From the NCBI GenBank assembly GCA_002688155.1, contig NZCH01000016.1, forward strand, positions 1 to 8,333: a DNA stretch of 8,333 nucleotides, read 5' to 3'. The stretch is from Phycisphaerae bacterium (lineage in GTDB: Bacteria; Planctomycetota; Phycisphaerae; Phycisphaerales; Phycisphaeraceae). The position numbers were made by a program, and so were the translations under genes. Under the pieces are notes generated by a model. The model saw only the letters and a list, made by a program, of their open reading frames with translations, was not told the DNA's origin and searched no databases. Below are positions 5,974 to 8,333 of this stretch, in pieces; position 1 is the first letter of the stretch; the number at the start of each line of letters is the position of its first letter.

Positions 5974-6762
5974 TCATTCCGGCGTGGTATACGCGGCCGT
6001 GATACCGCCGTCGACGACGAATTCGGCACCGGTGGTGAACGACGACTCATCGGACGCCAGGTACAACGCCGCGTTTGCCATTTCGGACGCCAGGCCAAAT
6101 CGGCCGACGGGGATGTGCACGAGCCGGCGCTGTTTCTTCTGCTGCGTGTCGAGGTAGTCCATGAGCAGTCTGGTGTGCAGCGGGCCTGGGCACAGCGCAT
6201 TAACGCGAATGTTTTCGCGTGCGTGCGTAACCGCCAGTTCGCGCGTGAGCGCGAGCACGCCGCCCTTGCTGGCGGTGTAGGCGACCTGTGGCGTCGCGGC
6301 GCCCATCAGGGCGACGAACGACGCCGTGTTGATAATCGACGCCCCGGTGCTACCGGATACGACCGAACGTCGCAGTGCCGGGATGCCGTACTTACAACCC
6401 AGGAAGACGCCCTTGAGGTTGATCGCCATCGTCAGGTCCCAGACATCTTCGCTGGTGTTGATCGCATCACCGTCGTCACCGTGCATGATGCCGGCGTTGT
6501 TCATGAGGATGTGGAGTCCGCCGAACGTCTGCTCCGCAGCGGTGATCATCCGCTGACAGTCATCGGCACTGGATACGTCGGCGTGCACGAACACCGCCTC
6601 GCCGCCTTGACTATGAATCATGGCGACCGACTCCTCACCCGCCGCATCCGCTATGTCCACGGCCACGACCGGCGCCCCCTCGCTGGCGAATCGCAGTGCG
6701 GATTCCCTGCCGATGCCACTGCCGGCGCCGGTAATGAGTGCCACTTTGTCTTCCAATCGCAT
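5974..6762 (-). CDS. Classical SDR family oxidoreductase
   Basis: This is a single-domain Rossmann oxidoreductase of 262 aa, the usual length for classical short-chain dehydrogenases. Visible are the cofactor loop TGAGSGIG (11-18), D36 at the end of the second strand (favouring NAD(H) over NADP(H)), ADV (61-63), NNAG (88-91), and the catalytic tetrad N115, S148, Y162 and K166 (YTASK), followed by CPGP (191-194) and the C-terminal VVDGG (249-253). The substrate cannot be read from the sequence. The style resembles glucose, alcohol or 3-oxoacyl dehydrogenases, and there is no acpP or fab context to argue for FabG. A good ribosome binding site (AGAAAGG on the minus strand, 6776-6770) sits 7 nt upstream of the ATG. 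It stands alone: convergent with pfk and divergent from tatA. Confidence 0.93.
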   Translation of the reverse strand: MRLEDKVALITGAGSGIGRESALRFASEGAPVVAVDIADAAGEESVAMIHSQGGEAVFVHADVSSADDCQRMITAAEQTFGGLHILMNNAGIMHGDDGDAINTSEDVWDLTMAINLKGVFLGCKYGIPALRRSVVSGSTGASIINTASFVALMGAATPQVAYTASKGGVLALTRELAVTHARENIRVNALCPGPLHTRLLMDYLDTQQKKQRRLVHIPVGRFGLASEMANAALYLASDESSFTTGAEFVVDGGITAAYTTPE

Positions 6763-6804
6763 GCCAGCACCTTTCTTCGCACATCAGGTCGGCAAATAGG
6801 CAAC

Positions 6805-6833
6805 TTGACATGCCAATCGTCCGATCATTCAAT
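6805..6833 (+). promoter_or_regulatory. Candidate sigma-70-type promoter for tatA
   Basis: A perfect -35 hexamer TTGACA (6805-6810) is followed after 17 bp by TTCAAT (6828-6833), four of six matches to TATAAT. Transcription would start near 6840, giving a leader of about 86 nt to the tatA ATG. The -35 is embedded in the near-palindrome TTGACATGCCAA (6805-6816), in which five of the six base pairs are symmetric, a possible operator in this divergent region. Confidence 0.5.
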
Positions 6834-6915
6834 AAGGTACCGATCTGCAGGTCGATGGCACAACTGCCGAGTCGCCTCAACGCAAGAAACCTTCGCCGTT
6901 GTACGTTTGAAGGGC

Positions 6916-6920
6916 AGGAG
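6916..6920 (+). promoter_or_regulatory. Ribosome binding site of tatA
   Basis: AGGAG lies 5 nt upstream of the tatA ATG. It is the clearest Shine-Dalgarno in the window and fixes the start of this small gene. Confidence 0.75.
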
Positions 6921-6925
6921 CCAAC

Positions 6926-7213
6926 ATGAATCTTGATCCACTGAATATCCCGACACTGGCGCTGTTCGGCCCGATCGGTTGGCCCGAAATCCTGGTCTTG
7001 GCGCTGCTGGGCGTTTTGATCTTTGGCAGGCGCTTGCCCGAACTGGGCAAGTCGATCGGCAAGGGCATCGTCGAATTCAAGAAGGGCTTGACCGGCATCG
7101 AAGACGAGGTCAAGAACGCCGGATCAGCGGATACCGGCGTTCTCACGTCGGGCGATTCTGACTCGATTGAGAATCCCGAGACGACCGATTCAACTGCCAA
7201 GACGAACACGTAA
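6926..7213 (+). CDS. tatA: Sec-independent protein translocase subunit TatA
   Basis: TatA-type subunits oligomerise in the cytoplasmic membrane to let folded twin-arginine-signal proteins cross. The 95 aa product has a short N-terminal lead (1-17), then GWPEILVLALLGVLIFG (18-34), a single membrane segment with a polar Glu (E21) near its start and the FG hinge at 33-34. The amphipathic helix RRLPELGKSIGKGIVEFKKGL (about 35-55) follows, then a hydrophilic, disordered-looking acidic and Ser/Thr-rich tail (about 58-95). The FGRRLPELGKSIG hinge and helix are TatA-like; Glu in the membrane segment is typical of TatB but is also common in bacterial TatA, so a dual TatA/TatB role is possible. No tatB or tatC adjoins it. 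Its own promoter candidate and strong Shine-Dalgarno suggest monocistronic expression. Confidence 0.93.
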   Translation: MNLDPLNIPTLALFGPIGWPEILVLALLGVLIFGRRLPELGKSIGKGIVEFKKGLTGIEDEVKNAGSADTGVLTSGDSDSIENPETTDSTAKTNT

Positions 7214-7267
7214 ACATCGTCATATCAATGTCGGCTGTCTTTCATCGCGTCGCCTGATTGTGCCGTC

Positions 7268-7289
7268 AGGGATTGCTCACTGAATCCTT
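7268..7289 (+). terminator. Weak terminator-like hairpin downstream of tatA
   Basis: AGGGATT (7268-7274) can pair with AATCCTT (7283-7289), including one G-T wobble, around an 8 nt loop. It is followed by pyrimidine-rich TCCTCT. It lies in the 120 bp gap between the convergent tatA and birA stops, where nothing else is apparent. The low GC content of the stem and the broken T-run keep this uncertain. Confidence 0.22.
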
Positions 7290-7333
7290 TCCTCTGCGCG
7301 TGGCAGTGTTTGCTCCAGTCCTTGTGCATTGCG

Positions 7334-8311
7334 CTACACGACCGTTGTCGTTGCCGCGGGCAGGTGTACGATCTGACCTGCGTCGGTGCGGAGGATTAGT
7401 CCGTCACGTGCGTCCAGGTCGAGCACCTGGCCAGTCGTGGTTGCCCCGTTGCAGCGCAACGTGACGCGCTGCGACAGGTCAGCCGTGCGCCCGCGCCAGG
7501 TGTCGAGCAGTTCGCGCGTGTCCGTTTGCGCGATGCGCTTGTCGATCACATCAACCAGTTTGCGAATGACAAGCAATCGGTCCGTTGCACATCCGGACAT
7601 CGCCAGGCTCGCGGCGGTGTCGCGCAGGTCGGCTGGCAGATCATTGTGCTGGAGCGACACGTTCACACCAACTCCGATGATCGCCGTCTGGTCACCATGG
7701 TGACGGACCGTTTCGATGATAATGCCTGCGACTTTCCTGCTGTCGATGACGACGTCGTTGGGCCATTTAATCCGCGCGTCCGCCTCCGGCGCCACCTCGA
7801 TCACCGCGTCCGAAACGGCGACGGAAACCGCCAGGAAAAGGCGCTCGACCACGTTCGCGTGATTTGCACCGGGCACGTGCACCATGCTCATCAGTGCACA
7901 GGTCCCGCGCGGTGCGACCCATGCTCTGCCGAGACGACCGCGCCCGGCGGTCTGCTCATCGGCGAGCACCACCGCACCCTGCGCGCGAGCACCCATCGAC
8001 CGCACGATCCGCCTCGCCGCGTCCTGCGTGCTGCTCGTTTGGCCATACACCTCGATGATTCGACCTCGTCCGCCCAGCAGCATGTCGCGCAGGTAATCCG
8101 ACCAGACGCGCGGATCCGTGCGCACCAGCGTCACACCGCGGGCCGGGTCGATGGCAACCTCGCAGCCGGCGGCACCAAGCGCATCCAGTTGGGCCGACAC
8201 CTGTGTCGGGTTCATCGTCGCGGCGCACCCGAGTGTTTCAATCGCCATCGGACCGTGCGCGGTAAGCAGCGCGTGCAGCAACTTCGCATTGACGTCGATC
8301 GAATCGGTCAT
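7334..8311 (-). CDS. birA: Biotin--[acetyl-CoA-carboxylase] ligase BirA
   Basis: BirA activates biotin with ATP and attaches it to the biotin carboxyl carrier protein of acetyl-CoA carboxylase and other biotin enzymes. The 325 aa product has three parts. Residues 1-65 form a winged-helix-like region resembling the DNA-binding domain of E. coli BirA. The catalytic domain (about 85-260) carries TSSTQDAA (92-99), the biotin loop GRGRLGRAW (123-131), KWPNDVVI (182-189), RKVAGIIIE with K193 matching E. coli K183, and GVGVNV (213-218). The C-terminal SH3-like domain (about 275-325) contains GQVLDLDARDGLILRTDAG. The N-terminal domain means autoregulation or control of biotin genes is possible, but no biotin operon or operator is seen here. 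The ATG overlaps the stop of the upstream reading frame as ATGA, a sign of translational coupling. Confidence 0.95.
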   Translation of the reverse strand: MTDSIDVNAKLLHALLTAHGPMAIETLGCAATMNPTQVSAQLDALGAAGCEVAIDPARGVTLVRTDPRVWSDYLRDMLLGGRGRIIEVYGQTSSTQDAARRIVRSMGARAQGAVVLADEQTAGRGRLGRAWVAPRGTCALMSMVHVPGANHANVVERLFLAVSVAVSDAVIEVAPEADARIKWPNDVVIDSRKVAGIIIETVRHHGDQTAIIGVGVNVSLQHNDLPADLRDTAASLAMSGCATDRLLVIRKLVDVIDKRIAQTDTRELLDTWRGRTADLSQRVTLRCNGATTTGQVLDLDARDGLILRTDAGQIVHLPAATTTVV

Positions 8312-8333
8312 TCCATATCCAGGCCGATGTCCA
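8308..8333 (-). CDS. nadC: C-terminal end of an upstream gene, probably nicotinate-nucleotide pyrophosphorylase
   Basis: Only the last seven codons are in the window. They read DIGLDME and end in a TGA that shares four bases (ATGA) with the birA start. The ending resembles the ALDIxLD type C-terminus common in NadC (quinolinate phosphoribosyltransferase, NAD synthesis), and nadC-birA adjacency is frequent in bacteria. The overlap makes a real coding end likely. The identity rests on very few residues and on context. Confidence 0.4.

Noticed and set aside
5890..6936. 348-codon plus-strand open frame opposite the SDR
   Set aside because: It is antisense to a complete SDR with all catalytic motifs. 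Its translation is Arg/Val-rich without any recognisable domain, and it would overlap the tatA start. GC-rich codon bias on one strand commonly opens such frames.
7258..7464. 68-codon plus-strand frame after tatA
   Set aside because: Most of it is antisense to the birA C-terminal domain. It has no convincing ribosome binding site, and its translation has no recognisable features.

Overview
The window looks like chromosomal DNA from a GC-rich, diderm, respiring bacterium. Lipid A synthesis (LpxD), a complex I subunit (NuoG), a Tat translocase component and glycolytic enzymes sit together. A PPi-PFK-like phosphofructokinase, weak or absent Shine-Dalgarno sequences and the overall protein style suggest Planctomycetota, perhaps a Phycisphaerae-like lineage. 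That placement is inference from motif style, not from a search.

Layout, left to right. (1) 2-865, plus: WalJ/YycJ-type metallo-beta-lactamase-fold hydrolase, open at its 5' end. (2) 914-3670, minus: nuoG followed by lpxD, convergent with (1). (3) 3781-5905, plus: class II aldolase (fba-like) then a 6-phosphofructokinase, two consecutive glycolytic steps, divergent from nuoG across 110 bp. (4) 5974-6762, minus: classical short-chain dehydrogenase/reductase. (5) 6926-7213, plus: tatA, divergent from the SDR across 163 bp. (6) 7334-8311, minus: birA biotin ligase, overlapped by 4 bp by the last codons of another gene that is probably nadC.

The genes are mostly core metabolism and envelope housekeeping. 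The aldolase and phosphofructokinase probably share a job. NuoG and LpxD share a strand but no pathway. NadC/BirA would be a cofactor (NAD, biotin) pair. I see no mobile element, CRISPR array, tRNA, rRNA or defence system. No gap between genes exceeds 165 bp.

The points most worth a second look are: a phosphofructokinase with mixed ATP-type and PPi-type phosphodonor residues; a nuoG separated from any other nuo gene and paired with lpxD; an operator-like palindrome sitting on the predicted nuoG start site; a palindrome plus hairpin just upstream of pfk; and a His-to-Asp change in the metal motif of the WalJ-like hydrolase. I found no convincing previously undescribed system.
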